DNA from: Carnegiea gigantea
Lineage: Eukaryota; Streptophyta; Magnoliopsida; Caryophyllales; Cactaceae
Direction of reading: 5' to 3'
Assembly: GCA_029747015.1 (NCBI GenBank)
Contig: JAKOGI010000526.1
Coordinates: 186,001-250,000 of the forward strand
Length of the DNA: 64,000 nucleotides
Each line of letters starts with the position of its first letter. Position 1 is the stretch's first letter. The position numbers and the translations under genes are program-made. Below are positions 1 through 11,009 of this stretch, piece by piece. The notes below the pieces were generated by a model, which worked only from the letters and a program-made list of their open reading frames with translations, ran no database searches and was not told the DNA's origin.

Positions 1-466
1 CTTCATTGATTCAATGTATTTCCCAACTGAGTCCAAGGTGAGTTATGAAGCTAAGAAGAGGGCCAAGAAGATGAAGAAACTTCATGAACAGATCAGAACT
101 CACATTGAAAAGGCAAATCTAGCTTACCAAGCAAGAGCAAACAAGCACCATAGGCATATGGAGTTTATTCTCGGTGATCTAGTTTGGCTCCACTTAAGGA
201 AGGAGATATTTCCTTCCAAAAGTAAGAGCAAGCTCATGGCAAGAGAGGATAGTCCATTCAAGGTCATTGAAAGAAAGGAAGACAATGCTTACAAGCTCCA
301 ACCTCCCAAAGATGTGGCTGTTTTAGCCAATTTCAATGTAGGTGATCTAAGTCGTTATGTGGAGGACTATTTAAAATCCTTTTGGGATTTGAGGGAAAAT
401 CCTCTTGAAGAAGGAGAGGTTAACATAGGGCATAATGCCAATGCCAAAGGCAGGAAATGTAATTAG
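1..466 (+). pseudogene. Ty3/gypsy integrase C-terminal tail (element E0)
   Basis: This is the last part of a Ty3/gypsy polyprotein whose 5' portion lies outside the window. The frame is open from the window edge to a stop at 464-466. It contains the GDLVWLHLRKE block (about residues 54-64 of the visible frame) followed by a K-rich segment and DSPFKVIERKEDNAYKL, the GPY/F-like module at the integrase C-terminus. It ends in a DLRENPLEEGE tail. The same tail style occurs in E9 near 58400-58690 and, as a short scar, before the polypurine tract of E6, so these elements are related. In an intact element this domain contacts target DNA or chromatin during integration. It is a fragment only; the rest of pol cannot be judged. 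Confidence 0.85.
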
Positions 467-1531
467 GTCACAAACCCTCAAATCCTAACTTTGTTCTCCT
501 TTAATGATCCAGGTTTGGGCGCCATGTTGGATAACATCTTTAGTGGTGATGCTAAGCCTTCTGATAGGGTGATCCTACTTTGTTAGACTCCTTAAGAAGT
601 CTTCTTTTGGTGAGTAATGTCCATTTTAGGTTATAACCAAGGTATTTTGGTAAAATGGCTCAAAACAGTCTCCTACTCAATTTGGGTTACAATATGCCTG
701 GTTTTGAAGAACTAGTTGTTTCTTCAACTAAAAATTGACTTAGTTTTGATTGTATAGTTAGGTGAAATTTTAATACCCTAATGTATTCCCCCATGATTTA
801 AAATTAAGAATAAATCAAGTATAGCAGGAAAATCAACTTGAGCAAATATGGTGTTGATCCGGGATGTCCAAGTCAAACTAAGCTGTTTTGACCTTCCAAT
901 GATTTTTTTCTTCATCTATAAGACTTACTGGCCTACCTACTTGCCTTTTTGGTTCCGTAGGCAACCATGGACACCATCATGAAGAAGCAATAACGTTTAA
1001 AGGAAACTTGGCTAATAATCAAACAGAGAGATGTAAAGGTTCACCCGGATTGGCCAGCCACAAAGGAAGTCACTTCAGCAGCCATTTTTATCTCTCCCAT
1101 ATGCAAGTGGGCTTATTATTATAGCTAACCATGTCCACTCTTGCATTTGTTGTAATTTAAGCATAGATTATCTTAACTCTTGTGATGTATTAAGCTAGCT
1201 TACTTCCTATTTTAAGATCAGTTTGTGCTTAAGCTTGTTTAAGGGTTTCTAAGGCATTAAGGAAGCTCCTTTAGCGGGAAAAGGCTTGGGCTAATTGTTT
1301 AAAAGCCCCTCCTTTTGCTAGTTGTATGCTGGTTGTATGACTTACTTCAATACAATTGCTTTACTTCATTGTTGGACTTAAAATCTCTTTAAAATCTCAC
1401 TTAACTCTAATTTGCTTGTTAAACTAAGTGAGTTCATTTAATCAAAATCTGGTGGTGTAGCTTTTATGATTGTAGAGGGCGAATTCCTTCCTAACTTGGG
1501 TGTTGGTTATGCCTTTGGCCCATTCATATCA
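467..1531 (+). repeat. 3' flank and probable degenerate 3' LTR of E0
   Basis: No open reading frame is supported here. The AT-rich sequence, with a TTAAGCATAGATTATCTTAA-like stretch and short CTTACTTC/TTGTAAT motifs near 1150-1480, resembles the LTR of E9 (58706-60059) in style. It ends in CATATCA at 1525-1531, close to the CATCA end of E6-family LTRs. No polypurine tract or LTR start could be fixed, so the left boundary is unknown. Right after 1531 the sequence changes to opposite-strand element E1. Confidence 0.4.
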
Positions 1532-1625
1532 TCTGTTCCTTCTTACAAAATAATCTGGTTCAACCTCAACTGGGATTTCAGGAAGTTTGCTTAAGTTTTG
1601 ATTGAGCTTATGCATCACTACCTCA

Positions 1626-2218
1626 TTAAGCTTCTAAATCCATTCTCCTGCTTGCCTCTACACTAGGCTTCTTATTTGTGGCTTTAGGCACAAGATCAAG
1701 GGGACTTACTAGAACAATCCTATAGACAACCCTGAACAAAGACATCCCCATTGTCTTGGTTGGGGCCTTATTGTATGCAAATTTAGCATGTGGGAGAAGT
1801 AAATCCCAAGCCTTGGCATTGGACTTAGTCAAAGCCCTCAAGAGAGTTCCCAAGGTCCTATTAGTGATCTCAATTTTGCCATCAGTTTGGGGATGACAAG
1901 TTGTGCTATACTTGAGCTTGCTTCCCATCTTCTTCCATAAATGACTAAGAAACTTGGTATCACGGTATGAGATAAAGGACCTTGGAATACCATGCAATCT
2001 CATGACTTCCTTGAAGTATAACCCGATAACGTGAGTGGCATCATTGGTCTTATTGCAAGCTATGAAATAAGCCATCTTAGAAAAGCAGTCTATCGCCACA
2101 AAGATAGAGCCTTTGTTCCTTTGAGTCTTACATAAGCCAAGAGTGAAATCAATGCTCACATCAACCTAAGGAAGGGTGGGAATGGGTTGAGGTGTGTATA
2201 GGCTGTGAGGGAGTGACT
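1626..2218 (-). pseudogene. E1 integrase catalytic core (fragment)
   Basis: The open part (2159-1626, 177 aa) begins with MSIDFTLGL, the first catalytic Asp region of a Ty3/gypsy integrase. It continues through FVAIDCFSKMAYFIACNKT, a target-site block HGIPRSFISYRDTKFLS and CHPQTDGKIEITN with the catalytic Glu. The second Asp block is altered: ISYRDTKF replaces the usual ISDRDTKF seen in E9 as VSDRDIKL, so the catalytic Asp is lost. The frame extends upstream to 2218, where a solo LTR cuts it; homology resumes at 3460. The C-terminal GPY/F part is missing, with the frame ending at 1626. It cannot be active. Confidence 0.85.
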
Positions 2219-3454
2219 TAACCACTACCGCTAGCGCACGGGTAGTTGTAGTATAGATAAAAATATCACTCCACAGGGACCAATGTAATCTATCATATTT
2301 TGTCTATCAAAATATGCCAAGTAAGATTCTAATTCAAGAGGGTTCGATTTAACAACTTCTAATTCACTAATTTTAATTAATTAAGGAAAAATGACTAGGA
2401 GTTCATGTAGTTATGAAAGTTGATTGGATCAAAATGATAAGTATGTGCTTTGGTCTAATCGATTAATCTCAAGGAATTGCAATCTCTCCAAAAATTTAGT
2501 CTACTCTTTTGAAATCAACCAAATTTGCCTAAACTAAGCAAAAATCGTTCTTTCAAACTAATTTATCTTAATCCAAGTTAAATATCTTCGATTACTCTCT
2601 GGTCCCCCAAACATGCAAATCTCTCTTTCGAGACAACGTTATGTTAGGTTTTACCAAGCAGTCTAACAATCAAATGTCATCTTTTAGTTTTTCACTCAAT
2701 TATTTCAAGTGTGCAATCAAACTTTGGCCAAAAATCCACTCACAACATGATAATCACTTGATGGAACGAAATCAAGGCAATCAAGAAATAAACATAATTC
2801 AATATATTAAAACATGATCTAACTACACTTTAATAAACTACTAAATCCCTAGACAAAATAAAACTACTTACACATGATAAAGAATTAAACAACTAACTAA
2901 TGTATTGGCGAAATCTAAGAGGAAGGGCTTGACCGAGATAGCCTTTTAACCAAGGTCTTCAAACCGCCTCAAAATCAAACACACACTCTTAAGACTTCTC
3001 ACCAAAATAATAATCAAACTAAGAATCTAAGCTAAAAAGAACAAAATTTAAGAAAGAAGATGAACTATGCTATCCTTGCTTCTTCTCCATTATTGCTGAA
3101 CGAAGTCTTTTATAGAAAATTTTGGATGTTTTCAGCCACACAGCCAAAAGAAAACGAGGAGGCAATAGTTCACCCCTTACCACGGTCCCACTGTGGTCTT
3201 GGCTAGAATCGATTTTCTACTATTTTCTTCCTCCGCGCGCGTAGCAGCACATGGTTGCCTATGAAGGAGGTCAAAATACATCTAATAAGGGTCAAATGCT
3301 GGGTAAAAAGGCCTAAAATCCTACAAAACACATCAAATAACTTTACCCAAGCATAAATCGAGAATAAGAGTATAGATTATGACTTAAAGCACATAATTCA
3401 ACCAAAAATGTAGCAAAATAACCATAAATTGATGTATACATTAAGCACTTATTA
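2219..3454 (-). repeat. Solo LTR, Athila-type, inserted in E1 integrase
   Basis: This 1236-bp block separates two parts of the E1 integrase. Its left end (TAACCACTACCGCTAGCGCAC) aligns with the E4 LTR start (TGACACTAATGCAAGTGCAC), and its right end (TTAAGCACTTATTA) with the E4 LTR end (TTAAGCACTTACCA). Its length almost equals the 1234-bp E4 LTR. Flanking 5-mers are TGACT (2214-2218) and TAACT (3455-3459), a target duplication with one change. No internal sequence is present, so it is a solo LTR left by LTR-LTR recombination. Orientation is by analogy with E4. There is no supported gene inside. Confidence 0.85.
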
Positions 3455-3459
3455 TAACT

Positions 3460-3600
3460 CTTAGGCACATGACCAGTAGCACACCTCCTCAAGATATCTT
3501 GTACATCCTTACTCATGCCTAGCCAAAAGTAGTGTGTCCCTTAGCATGGTAAGGGTCTTGTCCTCACCATCATGTCTGGCCAGTGAACCCTTATGCATCT
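3460..3600 (-). pseudogene. E1 integrase zinc-binding domain (fragment)
   Basis: Translated on the minus strand, this stretch gives PLPC..THYFWLGMSKDVQDILRRCATGHVPKSY with frame breaks. It is nearly the same as the E9 integrase N-terminal block around 57680-57780 ([26 protein letters not shown]). The second zinc-binding Cys of the CxxC pair is replaced (CATG instead of CATC). The HHCC domain normally precedes the catalytic core, and the core is found on the other side of the solo LTR at 2219-3454, so the two pieces were one domain pair before that insertion. Confidence 0.75.
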
Positions 3601-3829
3601 TAGCTTTCTTTATGCATATATTGATAGAATCCATAATGGAACTGAAGTTCCAAGTAAACCTCCTATAAAAAGAAGCCAACTATGAAAGCTCCTTACCTCC
3701 ATGATTATCTTAGGTTGAGGCTAGGTTTCCATAGCTTCCGCTTTGCTTTAATCGACGTGAATCTCTTGGCCAAAATTACATAACCATGGAAAGTGATTTA
3801 GGGTGTGAAAAAAATCATACTTCTCCATC

Positions 3830-4560
3830 TTGGCTTTCATCTTTTGTCTCTCAAAACCTAAAAAATTTTCTTCAAGTGCTCTTTGTGTCTTCCTCATTAT
3901 GGTTGTATACAATGAACATGTCATCAAAGTACACAACAACAAAGTGATAATAAAGGCTTTAAGCAACTCATTTATTAACCTTGTAGAAGTACTAGGAGCT
4001 TTAGATAAATAAATGGCATTACAAGCCCACCCTTACTTAGTTTTAAAGGCGGTCTTCCACTTATCTCTCTAATCCCATTCTAACTTAGTGGTATCCACTT
4101 CTCAAATTAATCTCTGAGAACACCTTAGAACCATATAACTTATGAAGGATATCACTAAGACCAGGAATAGGGTACCTACACTAGATTGTGATAATATATG
4201 GTTCCATCCTTCTTTAGTACAAGTAAAGTTACATAGAACATGGGCTCGTACTCTCTCTAATGCAACCCCTATCAATAACCTCTTGTACTTGATGTTGGAG
4301 CTTTTCAGTTTTAATGGGATAGCACCTATAAGCTGGTTCATTAGGAAGAGAAGCTCCAAGTAGTGTGTCCATTTGGCCCTCAGTGCCCCTAATTTAGAGT
4401 AATTGCAAGGGCAAGTCATTAGGGAAAACATCTGTAAACTCTTGGATAAGAGGGTAAGATTAAGGATGTAAGGGTATCTCTTCCTCTCCTTCTTCCAATC
4501 CAAGTATGGCATAAAATATCTTGCCTCTACTTGTGGACCTCTTAATCCATGTTTTAGTTA
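3830..4560 (-). pseudogene. E1 reverse transcriptase remnant
   Basis: Minus-strand translation across shifting frames shows the RT catalytic motif VVYFDDM, with YFDD encoded at 3931-3920. Upstream (4330-4200) is a RGCIRESTSPCS block, matching KGLVRESLSPCA in E9. The text between carries several stops and frameshifts, so no usable polymerase remains. Between about 3600 and 3830, where RNase H should lie, I could read only degenerate sequence. The remnant belongs to the same Ty3/gypsy group as E9. Confidence 0.75.
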
Positions 4561-4829
4561 AAAAAAACAAGGTCTCCTCACTTGTGTCTCCCTCCCCATT
4601 TGTTTGTATAGTAGGTTGGACATGGCTAGGAGATAATGGGCCTAAGGTATGGCTCCGACCTTTAACTTTAAGAAAGTGTTTGATTTCCCATGGTGACTAG
4701 CAGTCTTATCAAGTTGTCATGGCTTACCAAGAAATAAATGACAAGCATCTACGAGCAAAATATCACAAAGGTCCTCACCTTAAACTTACCAATGGACTAA
4801 GCAATAAAGCTTGTCAAGCCATTAAAGTG

Positions 4830-5200
4830 AGTATGGCCTAAGGGCATAGGGCATAGGACAGTAGGTAACTTTAACTTATCCATCAAATACAATATTAATG
4901 CAACTTCCCTCGTCAACAATTAAGTTACATACCTTATCTTAAATGGTACATATAAATGAAAAATGTGCTCCCTTTGGCTTTTTTCCTTAGAGCTCTCCAT
5001 GGCGTTAAGGATCCTTAAGAGTATAAGAAATTCCCCGACATCCGAAGTTATAGTTTCTTCCTCTATTTCTCCTCCTTCATCACTTGTTTCAAGGGTAATT
5101 TGATCAATCTCATCGGTGTCTTTGATGGTGAGTACTCTTCTATTTAGGCAGTCCACTTAGAAGTGGTCATAACCTTGGCATTTAAAACATCTTTTATCAT
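4830..5200 (-). pseudogene. E1 gag zinc knuckle and start of protease
   Basis: Minus-strand translation gives CFKCQGYDHF*VDCLNRR, a CX2CX4HX4C nucleic-acid-binding knuckle with a stop inside. An acidic linker follows (5156-4920 reads ..TLETSDEGGEIEEETITSD..), then REHIFHLY and, near 4915-4880, IVDEGSC, the position of the retropepsin DGGS/DSGS-type active site. The layout (knuckle, acidic linker, protease) matches E9 at 55330-55650 and the gag of E6. It is broken by stops and frameshifts. Confidence 0.75.
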
Positions 5201-5399
5201 TTACCTTCTTAGGAAGCTATGCGATAATCCCATCACATTTGTCCTTACACCTCTCTTCTTTAAAAGGATTTTAGGCCTTCGAAATAAAAAAGGACTTGGG
5301 TTAGGTGTTAGGCAGTGAGTAGGAGCTAAAAAACTACTTCTTGTTCTTTTAATGTTTCTCCCCCTTAATAGCCAGCTTGCACACATCTTTAAAGGTGTG

Positions 5400-5883
5400 A
5401 TAAGGTTATAAATTAACCTTCTTAGCTATGCCCGAATCAAGACCCCTTGGGAAGCTTACCATGGTTTGTTCTAGTTCCTTATGTAGACTACTTGCTTCGG
5501 CCATTTTGGAGTTGGAGTTGTTTAAACTCTCGAATGTATTCTTCCACACTCAAATGTCCTTGGCTCAATGATGATACCCTTAGGTATAGATCTTTCTCAT
5601 AGTTAGTGGAAATAAATTGTTTCTGCATTAGTTTCTTGAGTTTGAATGATGTTTTGGTCCATGACTTCCTGTCTTTGGTCCTTTGTCTTTTATTGTTTTC
5701 ATGCTAAGGTGAAGAGCACTTTTTAATTTTAAGGATAGCAACCTTAAAAGCTTTGTTATCAAAATACTCCTTCATGTTAAAGAAACTCTCCAAAGATGGA
5801 ATCCAGTCCAAGTACATGTTTAGATTTAAGCTCCCATAAGATTTAATTGCATCAAACGTCATATCCCTTAAGTTATCTTTAGC
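5400..5883 (-). pseudogene. E1 gag core fragment
   Basis: Minus-strand reading shows a Retrotrans_gag-like segment including YEKDLYLRVSSLSQGHLSVEEYIREFKQLQ and further on PYHTFKDVCKLAI. This matches the usual chromovirus gag order, with the LSVEEY segment followed by a PY.T..DVC.LA segment. The same second segment occurs in E9 at about 55040-55090. The gag is cut at 5883-5888 by a solo LTR and continues beyond 7651. Stops are present. Confidence 0.7.
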
Positions 5884-5888
5884 CTACC

Positions 5889-7646
5889 TGTACGATAATT
5901 TCGAGTGAGAAATAAAATGTCGCAAGTATACAACTGTCGTCGTAGCACTTGAGGGTCGTCTCCTTAGGGACGAGGATGAGATTAAGGTCACTAATTATTA
6001 AATCAAAATACTAATCTACTTTTCCAACTCAATTAGATTATCTAATGTATTTACAAAAATCATAGTAACTACTAGTTCTTAAAACCACAATAAGCGACTT
6101 ACCAGGGTGGAATCAATTAATTAACTTTGAAAACTATTTAATTAACTGAGAACATCAATCATGCCAAACCCAATTAATAAGGCTGTTAGAATAGCAAGGA
6201 AAAGAGGAGCTTTCCTGGGCAAAGCAAACACAGTCTGCATCATCATTTAGAGAGTCATGGCAAACACAAACTAACCTAACTAAACGCTAAGTTACTGAAA
6301 GAAGAACAACCAGAGAAACAGAGCAAATAGAGAAGGCATAACAATCAAAGCACATTAATGAGAAGGGCAATAACAGCCACGGCATCCCTGCTGCCTCAAC
6401 TCCATTAAGGTTGCTAAATAAATACCATCATCTTGAACAAAACTTTAGAATCAGAATCAGGGGAAGGGAGTGGAGGTTTGGATTCGGTCAACCAAACTAA
6501 GCAGAGCATAGGTTCAAAACATAATCATCCAAGCAAAATCAAACTAAGCTAAAATCAACCAAAGCATAATCAATTGACACAGAGACTCAGCTCAACTAAA
6601 AAGAATGAACTACTAAACATCTGGGCATAGATTCAGAACCAAAAAAAAAAAAAAATAGAGATACAGGGCCATAATTCAAAACCTGAGACAGAGAAATCAA
6701 AGGCAAGAGGGTCGAATCTGCCATTGAGCACGCTGCCAATTCAACCATCATCATCACTGATTTACAAGGAAAGGGGAAGACCAACATCCAAACTCCATTC
6801 GAGCAACCAAGCAGGGGAGAATTTAGGGGAGGGGAAAATCAAAATCCATCAACTTGTACCCAAAATATTACAATTACAAGCTGGAAATCATGAATGACGA
6901 CTCTAAATTAACTAAACAAAGCCTATTTACATGAAGTTGAAGACTGAAAACAAATGTGAAATCGGAAGGGATGAACGAAAATAAGAACCCTAAATTACTA
7001 AAACTCAACAAAAACGACAATACCCTCGAATTAAACCTAAAATTTGAAGCTAAGACCTGATTAAGACCCCCCACCCTAGCTCTGTAGCCGAATGCTTTGA
7101 TTTATACCCGAGCAAGCTTCAATCACAACCCTTGATTTGTGTGTGCCGTGGACGGTGATGATGGAGATGTGCTAGTAGTTGTTGCGTGAAATTCGATGAT
7201 AGGTGGAAATGGTGGTGATTCGGTGCTGGCAGGCGCACGAAAGAAGGTGATGAACAATGATGGAGATGTGGGTGCTATGCGAGATCGAGAGAGATGGCAA
7301 TGATGGTGTTTGAAGAAGACCAAACAAAGTAGGGGGGAAACTTGGGTTCTTCTGCCTGCGAGGAGAGAGAAGGAAATGAAGATTAAAAGGGGAAGGCTGA
7401 GCAGCACGTGAGATAAGCATAGAGGGGGTGAAGGAAGGTCACATGCTTGTCACGTGAGAGGGCTGGGTAGATTTAGGTTTTATTTTATTTTTGTGTATTT
7501 TTTTCCTTTTTTACAAAGCTTTTCCTCAATTTATTCAATACCTTCAAAATTAAATAAAATCAAATCAAAATCTAAAAATAACAATTATAACGAGCATAAA
7601 TTGGGTATAAAAGTATCGTAAAGATAACACATTTTTGGCTCGAACA
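5889..7646 (-). repeat. Solo LTR (1.76 kb) with exact 5-bp target duplication
   Basis: The block starts TGTACGATAATTTCGAG and ends GGCTCGAACA, that is TG...CA, and is flanked by CTACC at 5884-5888 and 7647-7651. It interrupts the E1 gag. Near its left end is a GTCGTCTCCTTAGGGACGAGG run, placed like the TCGTCCACAGAGACC run in the Athila-type LTRs here, which suggests a Ty3/gypsy LTR in minus orientation. The family is otherwise not represented. Proline/serine-rich frames near 7123-7420 lie wholly inside it and are not supported as genes. A poly-A run lies near 6640. Confidence 0.88.
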
Positions 7647-7651
7647 CTACC

Positions 7652-7950
7652 TAGGTGGTCTCTTTCTCCTCCCAGGTGATTTATCATTATGGAAAGAAGA
7701 TGAGTTGGTTGGTGTAGGGTTTCCCCTTTGAGACCAATGGCTTCTGCTCCTTCCTCCTCCCAAATCATCTCTAAGTCTAGCCAAAACTTTGTATAAGCTA
7801 ATTATCATATTAGCAACCTCAGTAGATAGGGTGTGGTAACCTTGTTGTATCTTGTGGACAACATTTCCTCTCCTAAGCTTACACGCTTGCACAAGATTAA
7901 GCCTATGAAGGATTCTTGGTTAAAGGGAATCACTTTATCCTTTCTAGACA
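7652..7950 (-). pseudogene. E1 gag N-terminal fragment
   Basis: This is the part of E1 between the solo LTR and the primer site, where gag should begin. A minus-strand frame (7892-7647) reads ..LARLRDDLGGGRSRSHWSQRGNP.., rich in Arg and Gly. I infer gag from position (just after the leader and PBS, before the gag core at 5883) rather than from a clear domain. The frame does not join cleanly to the next gag piece. Confidence 0.45.
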
Positions 7951-8115
7951 TGGAATGGGATTAAATATGGGTTATTTTGAGGATCTTATGCTCTTTTGTA
8001 GATTGGACTGTGTTTAGGCTGATTTGGGGGTTTGTGGTGGTTTAAAGGATCTTGCTTGGGAAACAAAATAGTAAGCTTTATAAAATAAGAAGGAAAACAT
8101 CAACTCATTACCATT

Positions 8116-8129
8116 GATCTCTGATATCA
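8116..8129 (-). other. E1 primer binding site (initiator tRNA-Met type)
   Basis: On the minus strand the sequence is TGATATCAGAGATC, close to TGGTATCAGAGC, the complement of the 3' end of initiator tRNA-Met. A 3-nt spacer separates it from the LTR end ...TTATGCATCA, the same arrangement as in E6. Confidence 0.7.
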
Positions 8130-8132
8130 CTT

Positions 8133-9149
8133 TGATGCATAAGCCTTCACAAACTCATGCTAAACCTATAGCAAGTTCAATTTGTGACTGAATCGCGCAT
8201 TGTATGTGAATCAAGCAAGCAAGAACAGTTGGTATGCAAGGGATAAGGGCATGATCACCACCTAAGTTAATAAGAAAACACCCTCTAAACTGTAAAGGCT
8301 AGGCCACTATGTTTAGATTAAAGAAAACCACCTAAATTAACTTGCTAAATCGAATTGGCAAAGTGAGATTTTTGAGAGAGAGTGGTGCAGCAACTTTGCT
8401 TGACTTTTTATTTATGGAGTAATGGGTTATAAAACCAGAAACTGAGGACCTATAAATCATCTAAGCTTTTCCAGTAAAGGGAAGGTGGTTTATTTATGGT
8501 TAGGAAACCTCTAATCATGCTTAAATAAGCACATTATAAACTAAACATTTAGATAGACTAATTACATTAATGAATCTCGCTTCTACATGCTGTAACTACA
8601 TTAAATTTAAGATTGAACATGCAAAAAATCATACATAGGAGTCCACTTGCACGTGAGAGAGAGAAAAAGGGTTGTTGCTACATTCTACTTTAGGGCTATC
8701 AAATCAGAAACCATCTAGTATTCTATCCCTTTGATTATTGGCCAATTTGCTTCGAAGGTTGACATTCACATGGACATGTTATTGGACGTTTAGGTACATA
8801 GGAAAACATAAAAAGAAGCTTGTAAACCCTCAATAGCGGGAAAGACCATTGCAAAGACAAAACAAGCATATTAAAGCCTACTTTATCTAATCTAAAACTA
8901 CATTTAGACCTAAAATATTTATATCCATAAAACCTTGGGTTGTGAACAAACACCAAACAATTTATCCAAGAAAGCACTCCAAACAATAAAAACATCCCTA
9001 ATTAGGTTTTGGTAGTAGAACCAACTCAATTTCTAAAACCTAGCAAAAGGGGTCAAACCAACGCAAGTCATTTATGATAGCTACATTACCTTCAAGAACT
9101 TAATTTGGCCTCGATTGATTTGCATCGAAGGATATCATAGGGTGCTTAC
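8133..9149 (-). repeat. E1 5' LTR (partial, about 1.0 kb)
   Basis: The inner end reads TGATGCATAAGCC on the plus strand (minus: ..TTATGCATCA), comparable with the CTTACATCA end of E6 LTRs. Its interior near 8470-8600 matches, in reverse complement, the E9 LTR near 59480-59580 (AAGCACA, GGTTTCCTAA, CACCTTCC motifs). The outer part is removed at 9150 where the E3 LTR begins. The 5-mer CTTAC precedes that junction at 9145-9149. No gene is supported here. Confidence 0.7.
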
Positions 9150-10599
9150 TGTAACATTCCCAACCCCTAGGGTTAGAAGTATTAACGATTGCTTAATTCT
9201 TACTTAAATTCTGTGTAATGCCCCCAACCTAAGGAGAGTCATACCTCCAAGACTTCTTAGAGAGAAATCCTTAAGGCTCTTGAAGTTCGAGGGTTTGGAT
9301 TAGCATTTAGATAGTCATTCTAAAATAAAACTACTAGCGTTTCCCCTGTCTTAGCAACATTTTACGGTCTTAGCTCAGCTAAGGGTACCTGTAAACTGGT
9401 AATAACATATAACATATGCTAAAATAACCTAAGTTCACTGCCTCGGGCCAGTCGCCCAGATCACTAACGATCAAACAACTAAAACAAAGGTCAGAATCCC
9501 ACATATACAGGTATAGAGCTAGCTACATGCTTTCATGTACAACAATAACTTAAAAATTTATAACGTGGGAGGCATCAGACACTTTGTAAAGTTGGCAAAG
9601 ACTTCTGAGGGGTTGGCATCAAAACAACTTCAAAGGTTCTCTTATACCTGCTCAAAGTGAACCTCGGAAAAAACGAAATTAATAAAGGGATGAGCAACCA
9701 CACGCTCAGTAAGAATTCCCCTACTCCTTAAAACCCAAAACAGTTGCATGCAATAATACTAATAATAGCCACATATCACGCATTCATACTTTACTATCAT
9801 GTTAGGCAATCAAAATCCCCAAGGAAAGATCACCGCCCTTAAAATTTCATTCTAACCCCTCAACTCATTTCTAGGCCCTAAACGGCCAAGCTTCCCTACT
9901 AACAAATAGTTAGTCACATAATCAAACAAGCAACAAGGATTGAGTTTGAAGCTTTCAAACATACTTCTGAAAATGCAATGACTCTTCATATATTCTAAGA
10001 TTGGTTTATAATTCACGCCAACTTCTTTTTGAAAGTACTCAAAACATCTAAATTGGTAAGAAATACTTGGCAAGAAACATTCTTTCATCGAATATGCACA
10101 TTGAAAAGCTTGAATGTACGATGCATTACTAGGATGTAACTATATTTCATTTGAAACTTCATTTAAACTATACTTAGAAACTCATTCATAAAATATGTGC
10201 ACGGTATGCACATTTGAAATCATTCTTTCTTTTCTTAAGAACACTTTAGTTAGCCTCTTAGGGCTCATATTCTTTAAAAGTAACTTCTTTCAAATTGGTC
10301 CTCTGATGACCCTTATAAGCTTTTCAAATCTCGTTCAATATGGCCTCGTAATGGCCCTTATAAATCTTTCTTTTCTGAAATACATAAAATGGCAAAAAAT
10401 GACAACTTCTTTTCTTACTTATTAGAAACTTACACATAGCATAAAAACATCTTATTGTGCTGGCTAGGGGAGATTTACACTGCCCCTGAGCGAGATCGTC
10501 ACTCACAACTCATGTTATCCCCGGCGTATACGTACATAACTATTGGCCAAAACGCGCCTCAGCAGATAAACTCAAACTTCGATATTGTCCTCTGTGGGG

Positions 10600-10870
10600 C
10601 AACAGCTCACACCAAGATAATCATATCTTGAGTCCAGTTTCCCTCAAGGTTTTCTTACGCGTCACACATCATAACTTATCTGGGAAACAGCGCACACTAA
10701 GATAATTCATATCTTGAGTCCAGTTCCTAGGAACAGCTCACACCAAGATAATTCATATCTTGAGTCTAGTTCCTAACATTTCATTAGGGGGAAACAGCTC
10801 ACGCCATCTTTACGTCCAGTTTCCAGGAACAGCTCACACCAAGATAATTCATATCTTGAGTATTATTCCT
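10600..10870. repeat. Tandem array of hairpin-forming ~45-bp units (E2 left LTR)
   Basis: Five related units share the pattern GGAACAGCTCACAC-CAAGATA-ATTCA-TATCTTG-AGTCCAGTTCC with small changes. CAAGATA pairs with TATCTTG and GGAAC with GTTCC, so each unit can fold on itself. One unit (near 10791-10832) has lost the centre and reads CGCCATCTTTACGTCCAG. The same array occurs in the other LTR at about 17700-17970. Confidence 0.85.
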
Positions 10871-11009
10871 AACCCAGGGCAATTGCCTAGCACTTCTTAA
10901 TCTTTAAAATCGTATTTCATTTCTCTTCTTTCGTTGCTTACTTTGATGAAATCTTACTTTTAAACAAAATGACCATAACCTTTCGAAATGTTTATAGCTA
11001 ATTCGTTTT

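Larger units (their letters stand above)
1532..9149 (-). mobile_element. E1: decayed Ty3/gypsy element, minus strand, interrupted by two solo LTRs
   Basis: Read on the minus strand, the order is partial 5' LTR (9149-8133), primer site (8129-8116), gag (about 7950-5400, split), zinc knuckle and protease (about 5200-4830), RT (about 4560-3830), integrase zinc-binding domain (about 3570-3460) and integrase core (2218-1626). Every coding part has stops or frameshifts. Two solo LTRs interrupt it at 2219-3454 and 5889-7646. The 5' LTR is cut at 9150 by the LTR of E3. Gag, integrase and LTR style match E9 and E6. The 3' LTR is absent; E0 lies where it would be, in the opposite orientation. Confidence 0.8.

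Noticed and set aside
7123..7420. Ser/Pro-rich minus-strand frames
   Set aside because: Low-complexity frames entirely within a solo LTR.
9145..9149. CTTAC at the E3 LTR edge is the same 5-mer as the E6 target duplication
   Set aside because: A 5-base match is expected by chance and the other edge of E3 is not in the window.
10195..10425. A 76-aa plus-strand frame, similar to one at 17302-17502
   Set aside because: They are alike only because the two E2 LTRs are copies; there is no protein signature and the second one ends early.
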